NCBI GenBank assembly: GCA_013694845.1
Contig: JACDBQ010000724.1
Location: 1-6,430 of the forward strand
Direction: 5' to 3'
Length of the DNA: 6,430 nt
Origin: Acidobacteriota bacterium
GTDB taxonomy: Bacteria > Acidobacteriota > Vicinamibacteria > Vicinamibacterales > 2-12-FULL-66-21
Numbering within the stretch: the first letter of the stretch is position 1; every line of letters starts with the position of its first letter. The notes beneath the pieces are model-generated. The model worked only from the letters and a program-made list of their open reading frames with translations. It was not told the origin of the DNA and did not search any database. This document shows positions 1 to 5,882 of the stretch, piece by piece. The position numbers were made by a program, and so were the translations under genes.

Positions 1-849
1 TCGGGCGCGCTGACGGAAGCGAAGAACGCCGGCTTCGACGTCGTCATCGTCGACACGGCCGGACGGCTCCACATCGACGACGACCTGATGACGGAGTTGC
101 AGGCGATCAAGTCGACCGTCCAGCCGACGGACCTGTTGTTTGTCGCCGATGCGATGACCGGCCAGGACGCGATCAAGAGCGCCGGTGAATTCAATCGCCG
201 CATCGGAGTGACCGGCGTCGTGCTCACCAAGATGGACGGCGATGCGCGCGGGGGCGCGGCGCTGTCAGTCGTCGGTGTCGTCGGTGTCCCGATCGCGTTT
301 GTCGGCAGCGGCGAACGGCTGCAGGACCTCGAACCGTTCCACCCTGACCGCGTGGTGTCACGCGTGCTGGGCATGGGCGACGTGCTGTCGCTGATCGAGA
401 AGGCCGAAGAGGCCGTGTCGGTCGAAGACGCCGAGAAGCTCGAAGAGAAGATTCGGAAGAACGCATTCACGCTCGAGGACTTCCGGGATCAGTTGCGCAC
501 CATCAAGAAGATGGGGCCGATCGAGCAGATCCTCGGGATGCTGCCCGGCATGGGCAACCTGAAGGAAATGAATGCCGCGCGGGGTCAGGTCGACGACAAG
601 CAACTCGGGCGGGTCGAAGCGATCATCAACTCGATGACGCTGAAGGAACGCCGGAACCATCAGTTGATCAACGGACAGCGGCGGAAGCGGATCGCCAGGG
701 GCAGCGGCACCTCGGTCGAAGAGGTGAACAAGCTGCTGAAGCAGTTCGTGCAGATGCAGAAGATGCTCAAGCAACTGGGTGGCATGGCCGGCCTCGGCAG
801 GAAAAAGGGCGGCGGCATGGACATGATGAAGTCGCTGATGAACAGGTAG
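1..849 (+). CDS. ffh: Signal recognition particle protein Ffh (SRP54), 3' part; 5' end outside window
   Basis: The frame is open from base 1 to the TAG at 847-849, giving the last 282 residues of a protein that is about 450 residues in E. coli, so roughly the first third is missing because of the window edge. Ffh is the SRP GTPase: with 4.5S RNA it binds signal sequences emerging from the ribosome and docks with FtsY at the membrane. Visible GTPase motifs are DTAGR (residues 18-22 of the fragment) and TKMDGDARGG (76-85). The M domain follows, with the RNA-binding signature RRKRIARGSGTS at 227-238 and a methionine-rich, Gly/Lys-rich C-terminal tail ending MDMMKSLMNR. FtsY and FlhF share the GTPase motifs but lack this M domain, so the identity is secure. 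It sits just upstream of rpsP, a common arrangement. Nothing looks broken. Confidence 0.97.
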   Translation, partial: SGALTEAKNAGFDVVIVDTAGRLHIDDDLMTELQAIKSTVQPTDLLFVADAMTGQDAIKSAGEFNRRIGVTGVVLTKMDGDARGGAALSVVGVVGVPIAFVGSGERLQDLEPFHPDRVVSRVLGMGDVLSLIEKAEEAVSVEDAEKLEEKIRKNAFTLEDFRDQLRTIKKMGPIEQILGMLPGMGNLKEMNAARGQVDDKQLGRVEAIINSMTLKERRNHQLINGQRRKRIARGSGTSVEEVNKLLKQFVQMQKMLKQLGGMAGLGRKKGGGMDMMKSLMNR

Positions 850-871
850 CGCCTGCGGCCCGAGGGAGGCG

Positions 872-890
872 CCGGCGGGTAGCCCGCCGG
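872..890 (+). other. Strong GC hairpin in the ffh-rpsP gap
   Basis: CCGGCGGG (872-879) and CCCGCCGG (883-890) form a perfect 8-bp stem with a 3-base loop, 23 bases after the ffh stop. CCCGCC (883-888) can instead pair with GGCGGG (892-897), so two mutually exclusive hairpins are possible. No T-run follows, so it does not look like a classical intrinsic terminator. It could be an mRNA-stabilising or processing structure, or part of a dispersed palindromic element. The structure is seen directly; the role is unknown. Confidence 0.6.
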
Positions 891-910
891 AGGCGGGCCG
901 CCGAGCGAGC

Positions 911-936
911 GCGCGCGGGGGTGGGGCCCCGCGAGC
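911..936 (+). other. Second GC hairpin, just upstream of the rpsP ribosome binding site
   Basis: CGCGGGG (914-920) pairs with CCCCGCG (927-933) around a 6-base loop. After one G/A mismatch, GC (911-912) pairs with GC (935-936) to lengthen the stem. The hairpin ends 10 bases before the rpsP Shine-Dalgarno sequence, so it could influence rpsP translation or mark an RNA-processing point between ffh and rpsP. No U-tract follows, so I do not call it a terminator. Confidence 0.5.
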
Positions 937-945
937 ACTGATAAA

Positions 946-951
946 AGAGGA
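946..951 (+). promoter_or_regulatory. Ribosome binding site of rpsP
   Basis: AGAGGA lies 5 bases before the ATG at 957, in a short A-rich stretch (ATAAAAGAGG) that is unusual in this GC-rich gap and likely keeps the start region unstructured downstream of the hairpin. It supports the ATG at 957 as the rpsP start. Confidence 0.7.
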
Positions 952-956
952 CAGGA

Positions 957-1235
957 ATGCTAGCAATTCGTTTGAGAAAGACCGGATCCAAGAAGCGGCC
1001 ATTTTTCCGTGTCGTCGTGACCGACTCGCGGACGGCGCGCGACAGCAGCTTCGTCGAAGTGCTCGGGTTCTACAATCCCCGCACCAACCCGGAGACACTG
1101 AAGCTCGATCGTGAGCGGATGAATCACTGGGTCAAGACCGGCGCAGTGCCGTCTGACACGGTCCGCACGCTGGTGTCGCGGATGCCGGCAGCTCCGGCGG
1201 CTACCGACGTTGCGACCGACCAGCCGGCATCGTGA
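957..1235 (+). CDS. rpsP: 30S ribosomal protein S16
   Basis: The product is 92 residues and aligns along its length with S16 (82 residues in E. coli), a 30S assembly protein that binds the 5' and central domains of 16S rRNA. Family features are the N-terminal IRLRKTGSKKRPFFRVVVTDSR (residues 4-25), the GFYNP motif (37-41), the LDRERMNHWVKTGAVPSDTVR block (50-70), and a short Ala/Pro-rich tail that varies between species. The start is ATG 957 with a good Shine-Dalgarno sequence at 946-951. The stop overlaps the next gene's GTG by four bases (GTGA, 1232-1235), suggesting translational coupling. It is the first gene of the rpsP-khpA-rimM-trmD-rplS cluster. Confidence 0.97.
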   Translation: MLAIRLRKTGSKKRPFFRVVVTDSRTARDSSFVEVLGFYNPRTNPETLKLDRERMNHWVKTGAVPSDTVRTLVSRMPAAPAATDVATDQPAS

Positions 1236-1477
1236 GCCGCGCTCGCGAGGTCGTCGAAGTCATTGCCCGCACGCTGGCGGACAGGCCTGACGAGGTACGA
1301 GTGACGGAGCGCGAGGGGAAGGGACAGCAGATCGTCGAGCTGTCGATGGCGCCTGGAGACTTAGGTCGCGTCATCGGGCGGCAAGGGCGGACGGCGGCTG
1401 CCATCCGCACGGTCGTCAGCCTCGCGGCGGAGCTCGACGGCGTCAAGGCGACCGTCGATTTCAGGGATGACGACTGA
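1232..1477 (+). CDS. khpA: KH-domain RNA-binding protein KhpA
   Basis: This is an 81-residue single KH-domain protein of the YlqC/KhpA family. The core LGRVIGRQGRTAAAIRTVVS (residues 44-63) contains the GXXG nucleic-acid-binding loop (GRQG, 49-52), preceded by the typical REVVEVIARTLADRPDEVRV helix-strand region. In Gram-positive bacteria KhpA partners with KhpB (Jag) in RNA binding and cell-wall or division control; whether that applies here cannot be seen. The position between rpsP and rimM is characteristic of the family. The start is GTG 1232, overlapping the rpsP stop by four bases with no clear Shine-Dalgarno sequence, so coupling with rpsP translation is likely. The 3' end overlaps rimM by 11 bases. 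Confidence 0.93.
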   Translation: MSRAREVVEVIARTLADRPDEVRVTEREGKGQQIVELSMAPGDLGRVIGRQGRTAAAIRTVVSLAAELDGVKATVDFRDDD

Positions 1478-1991
1478 CGGTCTGATCCTCGTCGGTCGCG
1501 TGGCCCGGGCTCACGGCAACAAGGGACAGGTCATCGTGAATCCGGAAACGGACTTCCCGGATCAACGCTTCGCGGCAGGCACGACGCTGCTGGTCGGGCC
1601 GAAGTCGGAGGCGAGAACGGTGACGAGCGCCCGTTTCCATCAGGGCCGTCCCGTGATCGCCCTCGAGGGCGTCGATACGATGGACGCCGCGGATGCCTTG
1701 GCGGGCGCAGAGCTGAGGGTCCCGGCAGCCGGTTTGGCGCCGCTCCCGGACGGCACCTACTACCGGCATGACCTGGTTGGTTGTGAAGTGATCGACAGCG
1801 AAGGACGTGTGGTCGGTGCGGTCGCGGCAGTCGAGGGCCCGCTCGAGATGAGCCGCCTGGTAATCAACGCGCCGCACGGCGAAGTGCTGGTGCCGCTCGT
1901 GGCGCATATCTGCGTGGACATCGACCCGGTGCTGAAACGGATTCGGATCGCGGCGCCGGACGGCCTGATCGACTTGAACGCACGCAAGTGA
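1467..1991 (+). CDS. rimM: 16S rRNA processing / ribosome maturation factor RimM
   Basis: The product is 174 residues (182 in E. coli). RimM binds ribosomal protein S19 and assists late maturation of the 30S head, where it functionally interacts with S16. The N-terminal beta-barrel domain is recognised by LVGRVARAHGNKGQVIV (residues 8-24). The C-terminal PRC-barrel domain starts near YYRHDLVGCEVIDSEGRVVG (98-117) and ends with EVLVPLVAHICVDIDPVLKRIRI (139-161) and the GLIDLN finish. The start is ATG 1467, inside the 3' end of khpA. An AGGG lies directly against the ATG, too close for a normal Shine-Dalgarno spacing, so initiation probably depends on ribosomes terminating at khpA (stop at 1475-1477). 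A 137-base gap with repeats follows before trmD. Confidence 0.95.
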   Translation: MTTDGLILVGRVARAHGNKGQVIVNPETDFPDQRFAAGTTLLVGPKSEARTVTSARFHQGRPVIALEGVDTMDAADALAGAELRVPAAGLAPLPDGTYYRHDLVGCEVIDSEGRVVGAVAAVEGPLEMSRLVINAPHGEVLVPLVAHICVDIDPVLKRIRIAAPDGLIDLNARK

Positions 1992-2012
1992 AGCCGCGGT
2001 GAAGGCACGGAA

Positions 2013-2064
2013 AACCGATCGAGTCACGCAACCGATCGAGCCATGGAAACCGATCAAGCCACGG
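2013..2064 (+). repeat. Three imperfect 17-base tandem repeats between rimM and trmD
   Basis: Copies are at 2013-2029 (AACCGATCGAGTCACGC), 2030-2046 (AACCGATCGAGCCATGG) and 2048-2064 (AACCGATCAAGCCACGG), with one extra A at 2047; the consensus is AACCGATCGAGCCACGG. Decayed related units flank them: AAGCCGCGGTGAAGGCACGG at 1991-2010, TGAACACGG at 2065-2073 and TAAAACACGG at 2074-2083. The array fills most of the 137-base rimM-trmD gap. It does not match a CRISPR (no spacers) and I see no convincing promoter in it. Degenerate arrays of this kind may be dispersed elsewhere in the genome. Confidence 0.75.
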
Positions 2065-2128
2065 TGAACACGGTAAAACACGGTCTAACGTGGGTGGTTT
2101 CGAGACTTGGTATTCAGCACGGCGGGTC

Positions 2129-2890
2129 GTGAGGTTTGACATCGTCACCATCTTCCCGAAGATGGTCGAAGCGCCGTTGGCGGAAGGCATCGTCGGGCGC
2201 GCGATCACCCGCGGGGTCATGGACGTGCGGATCCATGATCTGCGCGACTTCACGACTGACCGGCACCGGGTCGTGGACGACATGCCTTTCGGGGGCGGGC
2301 CGGGGATGGTGCTCAAACCGGACCCGATCTTCAGGGCGGTCGAGCGGATCAGCGCGGAACGCGGGGCGCCGGGAGCTATTGTCCTGACATCGCCCGACGG
2401 CCCGAAACTGACGCAGACGGGGGCCGCGCGGCTCCGGGATCTCGGGCACGTGGTGATCCTCTGCGGCCGGTACGAAGGGGTCGACGACCGGATCCGGATG
2501 CATCTGGCGACCGAGGAGATGTCGATCGGCGATTACGTTCTGTCTGGCGGTGAACTGCCGGCACTGGTGATCGTGGACGCCGTCGCCAGGCTGGTGCCGG
2601 GGGTGGTAGGGGACGAGCAGTCGGTGGCACGCGACACGTTCGCGAACGGCCTGCTCGACTTTCCGCAGTTCACGCGACCGGCCGACTTCGAGGGGCACAG
2701 AGTGCCGCCGGTGCTGGTGTCGGGGCACCACGGCGAGATCGAGCGATGGCGACGGCGCGAGGCCCTGGCTCGAACGCTCGAGCGGCGGCCGGAGTTGCTC
2801 GAGACGGCTGAGCTCGCTCCGGAAGACCGGCGACTCTTGGAAGATCTGGTGCGCGACCGGAATGCAGGGAAAGCCAGTGACGGCCGGTAG
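2129..2890 (+). CDS. trmD: tRNA (guanine-N1)-methyltransferase TrmD
   Basis: TrmD transfers a methyl group from S-adenosylmethionine to N1 of G37 in tRNAs with a G at position 36, preventing +1 frameshifting. From GTG 2129 the protein is 253 residues (255 in E. coli) and begins MRFDIVTIFPKM as the family does. Motifs are DDMPFGGGPGMVLKP (residues 50-64), the trefoil-knot SAM site VILCGRYEGVDDR (109-121) and SIGDYVLSGGELPALVIVDAVARLVPGVVG (132-161). With this start, the two residues known from the Haemophilus enzyme, Arg154 and Asp169, fall at exactly those numbers here, which supports GTG 2129 over the in-frame GTG at 2090 that would add 13 residues. The Shine-Dalgarno sequence is weak (GGCGGG at 2121-2126 is very close). 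All key residues are present. Confidence 0.96.
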   Translation: MRFDIVTIFPKMVEAPLAEGIVGRAITRGVMDVRIHDLRDFTTDRHRVVDDMPFGGGPGMVLKPDPIFRAVERISAERGAPGAIVLTSPDGPKLTQTGAARLRDLGHVVILCGRYEGVDDRIRMHLATEEMSIGDYVLSGGELPALVIVDAVARLVPGVVGDEQSVARDTFANGLLDFPQFTRPADFEGHRVPPVLVSGHHGEIERWRRREALARTLERRPELLETAELAPEDRRLLEDLVRDRNAGKASDGR

Positions 2891-2917
2891 GCGGGGGCAA
2901 GGCTCCCGTCGTTAATG

Positions 2918-2923
2918 AAGGAG
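2918..2923 (+). promoter_or_regulatory. Ribosome binding site of rplS
   Basis: AAGGAG is the strongest Shine-Dalgarno sequence in the window. It lies 8 bases before ATG 2932 and 5 before the adjacent in-frame GTG at 2929. I prefer the ATG; the difference is one residue. The strong site fits a highly expressed ribosomal protein gene preceded by a 41-base gap after trmD. Confidence 0.8.
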
Positions 2924-2931
2924 TTTGAGTG

Positions 2932-3282
2932 ATGACTGCGGTTGAAACCGTCGAACGCGCCAACATGGTTCAGCGTCCGGCAATGAAGCCTGGGGATACC
3001 GTCCGGGTGCACGTCAAGGTACGCGAAGGTGACAAGGAACGCATCCAGGTCTTCGAGGGGATGATCATCGGCCAGCATCGTGGGGGGGCGCGTGCGACGT
3101 TCACGGTCCGCAAGGTGTCCTTTGGCCAGGGCGTCGAACGTATCTTCCCGCTGCACTCGCCGATCATCGACAAGATCGAAGTGCTTCGGACCGCCAGGGT
3201 GCGCCGGGCCAAGCTGTATTTCCTTCGTGATCTGAAGGGCAAGGCGGCCCGTATGCGCGAGACCAAGAAGCCTTCGGCCTAG
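2932..3282 (+). CDS. rplS: 50S ribosomal protein L19
   Basis: The product is 116 residues (115 in E. coli). L19 lies at the 30S-50S interface and contributes to an intersubunit bridge. Family sequence runs through nearly the whole protein: KPGDTVRVHVKVREG (residues 19-33), ERIQVFEGMIIGQHRGG (36-52), ATFTVRKVSFGQGVERIFPLHSP (55-77) and IIDKIEVLRTARVRRAKLYFLRDLKGKAARM (78-108). The basic C-terminal end is typical. The ATG at 2932 follows a strong AAGGAG. It closes the conserved rpsP-to-rplS cluster; the next 115 bases are non-coding and repeat-rich. Confidence 0.97.
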   Translation: MTAVETVERANMVQRPAMKPGDTVRVHVKVREGDKERIQVFEGMIIGQHRGGARATFTVRKVSFGQGVERIFPLHSPIIDKIEVLRTARVRRAKLYFLRDLKGKAARMRETKKPSA

Positions 3283-3341
3283 GCGCCACCGCTGGCAGCT
3301 CCCGCCTCCAGCCCCCAGCTGGATTCGGTCAACCAACACCC

Positions 3342-3397
3342 TGCTGGACGCTGGCGGCTGAAAGCTGGAAGCTGGCGGCTGGAAGCTGGAAGCTCAG
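3342..3397 (+). repeat. Eight tandem heptads running into the rnhB start codon
   Basis: From 3342 to 3397 the sequence divides into eight consecutive 7-base units: TGCTGGA, CGCTGGC, GGCTGAA, AGCTGGA, AGCTGGC, GGCTGGA, AGCTGGA, AGCTCAG. The consensus is (A/G)GCTGG(A/C). The last unit abuts the rnhB ATG at 3398. GGAAG (3388-3392), formed at the junction of the last two units, serves as the Shine-Dalgarno sequence with a 5-base spacer. The reverse-complement motif also occurs upstream in the same gap: TCCAGCC (3307-3313) can pair with GGCTGGA (3377-3383), and the palindrome CCAGCTGG is at 3315-3322. Confidence 0.85.
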
Positions 3398-4021
3398 ATG
3401 GTCAAAGTCCGCGCATTCAGGACGCTCGAGAACTCCCTGCGGCGGATGGGCTTCAACCACGTCGCCGGTGTGGACGAGGTGGGCCGAGGCTGCCTCGCCG
3501 GACCGGTGGTCGCCGCCGCGGTGGTGCTTGATCCCGACCGCTACATTCCCCGCGTGTGCGACTCCAAGACCGTGACCGCGCTGGAACGCGAACGGCTTTT
3601 CGACCGCATCACCCGCAACGCGGTGGCCTGGAGCGTCGCCGCGTGCGATCCCCTCGAAATCGACGACATCAACATCCATCAGGCATCGCTTCGCGCGATG
3701 AACAAGGCGGTGCTGTCGCTCATCCCGCTTCCGGACATCGTTCTCGTCGACGCGTTTCGTGTGCCGGGCCTGCCCATGGCGCAGAAACCGGTGGTGCACG
3801 GGGATACGCGGTGCACCGCCATTGCGGCGGCGTCCATCGTCGCCAAGGTGACGCGCGACCGGGCCATGCTGGAGCTTCACGCGACGGATCCGAGATACGG
3901 GTTCGACCGCCACAAGGGATACGCGACAAAGGACCATCTCGACGCGATGAGTCGGTTCGGATATTCGGCTGCCCACCGTCGTTCATTTCGTCCTCCGTCC
4001 CTGTTTGATACCATCGAGTAG
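3398..4021 (+). CDS. rnhB: Ribonuclease HII
   Basis: RNase HII cleaves RNA in RNA-DNA hybrids and nicks 5' of single ribonucleotides misincorporated in DNA, starting ribonucleotide excision repair. The 207-residue product is close to the usual length (198 in E. coli). The metal-binding acidic residues are all visible: Asp26-Glu27 in GVDEVGRG (24-31), Asp118 in VLVDAF, and Asp136 in VHGDTR, 18 residues after Asp118 as between the E. coli residues 108 and 126. The AIAAASIVAKVTRDRAM block (141-157) and YGFDRHKGYATKDHLDAM (about 166-183) are also family signatures. The ATG at 3398 follows GGAAG supplied by the heptad repeat array. The stop is 14 bases before the TPR gene. rnhB commonly lies after rplS in bacteria. 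Confidence 0.96.
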   Translation: MVKVRAFRTLENSLRRMGFNHVAGVDEVGRGCLAGPVVAAAVVLDPDRYIPRVCDSKTVTALERERLFDRITRNAVAWSVAACDPLEIDDINIHQASLRAMNKAVLSLIPLPDIVLVDAFRVPGLPMAQKPVVHGDTRCTAIAAASIVAKVTRDRAMLELHATDPRYGFDRHKGYATKDHLDAMSRFGYSAAHRRSFRPPSLFDTIE

Positions 4022-4035
4022 GCACCCTCACAACT

Positions 4036-5880
4036 TTGGCCATCGACCGCGAAGCCAGTCTGAAGAACGCGGAGAAGTTCCTCCGCGTCGGTCGCCTGGA
4101 CGCGGCCATCGGGGAGTACGCCCGCGTGGCCGAGGACCAGCCGAAAGACTGGAACACCGCCAACGCCCTCGGCGATCTGTACGTCCGCGCCGGACAGCCC
4201 GACAAGGCGGTCACGCTCTACCGCCGGATCGCCGAGCACCTGCTGGCCGAGGGCTTCTATCCGAAGGCCGGGGCGCTGTTCAAGAAGATCCTCAAGAGCA
4301 GCCCCGATGACGAGCCGTCGCAGGTGCGGCTGGGGGAGATCTCGGCGACGCAGGGGCTGATGGCGGATGCAAAGGCCTATTACTCGGCCATCGCGACCCG
4401 TCGGCGTCAGCGCGGCGATACGACCGGCGCGGACGAGATCGTCATCCGCCTGGGCACGCTGGATCCCGACGATCTGGATGCCAGGCGGGCAGGGGCCCAG
4501 GCCGCGGAACGCAACGGGGATGCGGCGGCGGCCGCGCGGCAGTATCGTGAGCTCTACGACGCATTCCTCGAAGAGGGACGCCCTGAAGATGCCGCGGGCA
4601 TCCTCAAAGACTGCGTGCGCTGCAATCCGGGTGCGAACGATCCGGGGCTGCTTCTTCCGCTCGCGGGGCTCGCTCTGCGGGAGGGTCGGCTCGATGATGC
4701 CCGTACGCTCCTCTCGCAGCTCCCCGCCGCCGGCCCGACCGGGCGCGACGGCATCGTGGATCTCGCCTGGAAGCTCGTCGAGAGCCACCCGGCGTCCGCG
4801 GCCGTCTGTGTCGACGTCGCGACCGACGCCTTCGTCGCGGCGTCCGACTTTGCGGAGGCCGCAACCCTCCTGCAGGCGTTCACCACGCGGGTTCCAGGAC
4901 AGATCCCCGCCCTGTTGCGCCTGGTCGAAGTGTGCGTGGACGGAAGCCTGGAAGGCACCGTGTACGAGGCGCAGGCTCTGCTTGCGGACGCCTACCTGGC
5001 CGAAGGCCGGGCGGACGAAGCACGCGTGATCGCGGAGGACCTCGTCTCCCGTGATCCGTCGCACGCTGGCCACACAGGCCGCCTGCGCCGCGCGCTGGAG
5101 ATCCTCAACGTCGACGATATCGAAGCCGAGATCGCTGCCCGCGTGGCACCGGCGGCACGGGAGAGTTTCGACACGTTTGCCGATCGCGATGTCCTGGACG
5201 ACGATCCGGTTCAGGAGGCGCCGGTCGCACCTGTTCCATCCCAGACGGCTGGCACTGCTCCCACACCGCCGGTTCTCGCTCCTACGCCGTCGGTTCCGCG
5301 GGCGCGAGTCGACCCTGCGGAGTCCGCCCCGGACCGCCTCGGCGAGTCGAAACCACTCGCGAACGTCGAGGTCGACCTGACGAGCCTGCTCGGGGAACTG
5401 GAGAAGCAGGCGGCGACACCGATGCCCGGTCCGCGCGCACCTGCTAATCTCGACGCCGTTTTTGCCGGGATGCGGACCGATACGGGCGACTGCAGTGCGA
5501 CCGACGAAAGCGGCGACTATTTTTCGCTGGCTCGCACTTATCTCGAGATGGGGTTGCCCCAGGAAGCCATCGCCTCTCTCGAGATCGCCGCGCGATCTCC
5601 ACACTACCGGTTCGCCGCTTCGTCCATGCTCGCGCAGATCTACAGGGACGCCAGCGAACTGGCGCCGGCCATCGAGTGGCTCGAGCGGGCGGCCGAAGTC
5701 TCGCCGCCGGGTCCGGACGAGGGTCGCGCGCTGCTGTACGATCTTGCCGATGTGCTCGAGACCGTCGGAGAACCAGCACGGGCGCTGGCCGTCTTTCTCG
5801 AGCTCCAGGCTGATGCACCGGGCTACCACGACGTCGCGGATCGCGTGAGCCGCCTTTCCAGAGCCGAAACGGAAGGCTGA
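4036..5880 (+). CDS. Large cytoplasmic tetratricopeptide-repeat protein
   Basis: The 614-residue protein has no signal peptide or membrane segment. TPR-like helical pairs fill residues 5 to about 360, for example LKNAEKFLRVGRLDAAIGEYARVAEDQP (9-36), WNTANALGDLYVRAGQPDKAVTLYRRIAEHL (39-69) and the following GFYPKAGALFKKILKSSPDD block. An acidic, then Pro/Ala-rich linker (about 375-440) looks disordered. Two short conserved-looking pieces, VEVDLTSLLGELEKQ (444-458) and NLDAVFAGMR (471-480), lie before a second TPR block (495-607: YFSLARTYLEMGLPQEAIASLEIAARS and later repeats). TPRs bind other proteins; the partner is not evident. I recall this layout from Acidobacteria proteins but know no assigned function. 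The start is TTG 4036, the only usual start codon between the in-frame stop at 4006 and the first repeat; no good Shine-Dalgarno sequence is visible. Confidence 0.85.
   Translation: MAIDREASLKNAEKFLRVGRLDAAIGEYARVAEDQPKDWNTANALGDLYVRAGQPDKAVTLYRRIAEHLLAEGFYPKAGALFKKILKSSPDDEPSQVRLGEISATQGLMADAKAYYSAIATRRRQRGDTTGADEIVIRLGTLDPDDLDARRAGAQAAERNGDAAAAARQYRELYDAFLEEGRPEDAAGILKDCVRCNPGANDPGLLLPLAGLALREGRLDDARTLLSQLPAAGPTGRDGIVDLAWKLVESHPASAAVCVDVATDAFVAASDFAEAATLLQAFTTRVPGQIPALLRLVEVCVDGSLEGTVYEAQALLADAYLAEGRADEARVIAEDLVSRDPSHAGHTGRLRRALEILNVDDIEAEIAARVAPAARESFDTFADRDVLDDDPVQEAPVAPVPSQTAGTAPTPPVLAPTPSVPRARVDPAESAPDRLGESKPLANVEVDLTSLLGELEKQAATPMPGPRAPANLDAVFAGMRTDTGDCSATDESGDYFSLARTYLEMGLPQEAIASLEIAARSPHYRFAASSMLAQIYRDASELAPAIEWLERAAEVSPPGPDEGRALLYDLADVLETVGEPARALAVFLELQADAPGYHDVADRVSRLSRAETEG
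5871..5876 (+). promoter_or_regulatory. Possible ribosome binding site deciding an AUU start
   Basis: GGAAGG lies in the last codons of the TPR gene, 6 bases before the ATT at 5883. The spacing is right for initiation at ATT and leaves no room for initiation at the only other near-upstream candidate, CTG 5877. It is a partial match to the consensus, so support is moderate. Confidence 0.45.
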
Positions 5881-5882
5881 CC

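Noticed and set aside
358..1098. Minus-strand open frame of 246 codons spanning ffh, the gap and rpsP.
   Set aside because: It runs antisense to two well-identified genes and through the hairpin gap, with low-complexity, His/Arg/Pro-rich translation; a shadow of GC-rich codons.
2013..2064. The 17-base repeats as a small CRISPR array.
   Set aside because: The units are directly adjacent with no spacers, are imperfect, and no cas gene is nearby.
2090..2128. A longer trmD start at GTG 2090.
   Set aside because: It adds 13 residues absent from the family, has no Shine-Dalgarno sequence and shifts Arg154/Asp169 off their known numbering.
2929..2931. GTG 2929 as the start of rplS.
   Set aside because: The adjacent ATG 2932 is at a good distance from AAGGAG and is the stronger start codon; the difference is one residue, so GTG is not fully excluded.
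3265..3300. A terminator after rplS.
   Set aside because: Only 4-bp stems (for example GCCT/AGGC and GCCA/TGGC) are available and no T-run follows.
3329..3976. Minus-strand open frame of 215 codons opposite rnhB that reads through the heptad array as repeated FQLPAAS-like residues.
   Set aside because: Antisense to a certain gene. The repetitive C-terminus is simply the translation of the DNA heptads.
3877..5829. A 650-codon open frame on the minus strand opposite the TPR gene and the end of rnhB.
   Set aside because: Long antisense open frames are common opposite GC-rich genes. Its product is Arg-rich with no recognisable domain, while the plus strand encodes clear TPR repeats and RNase HII in the same place.
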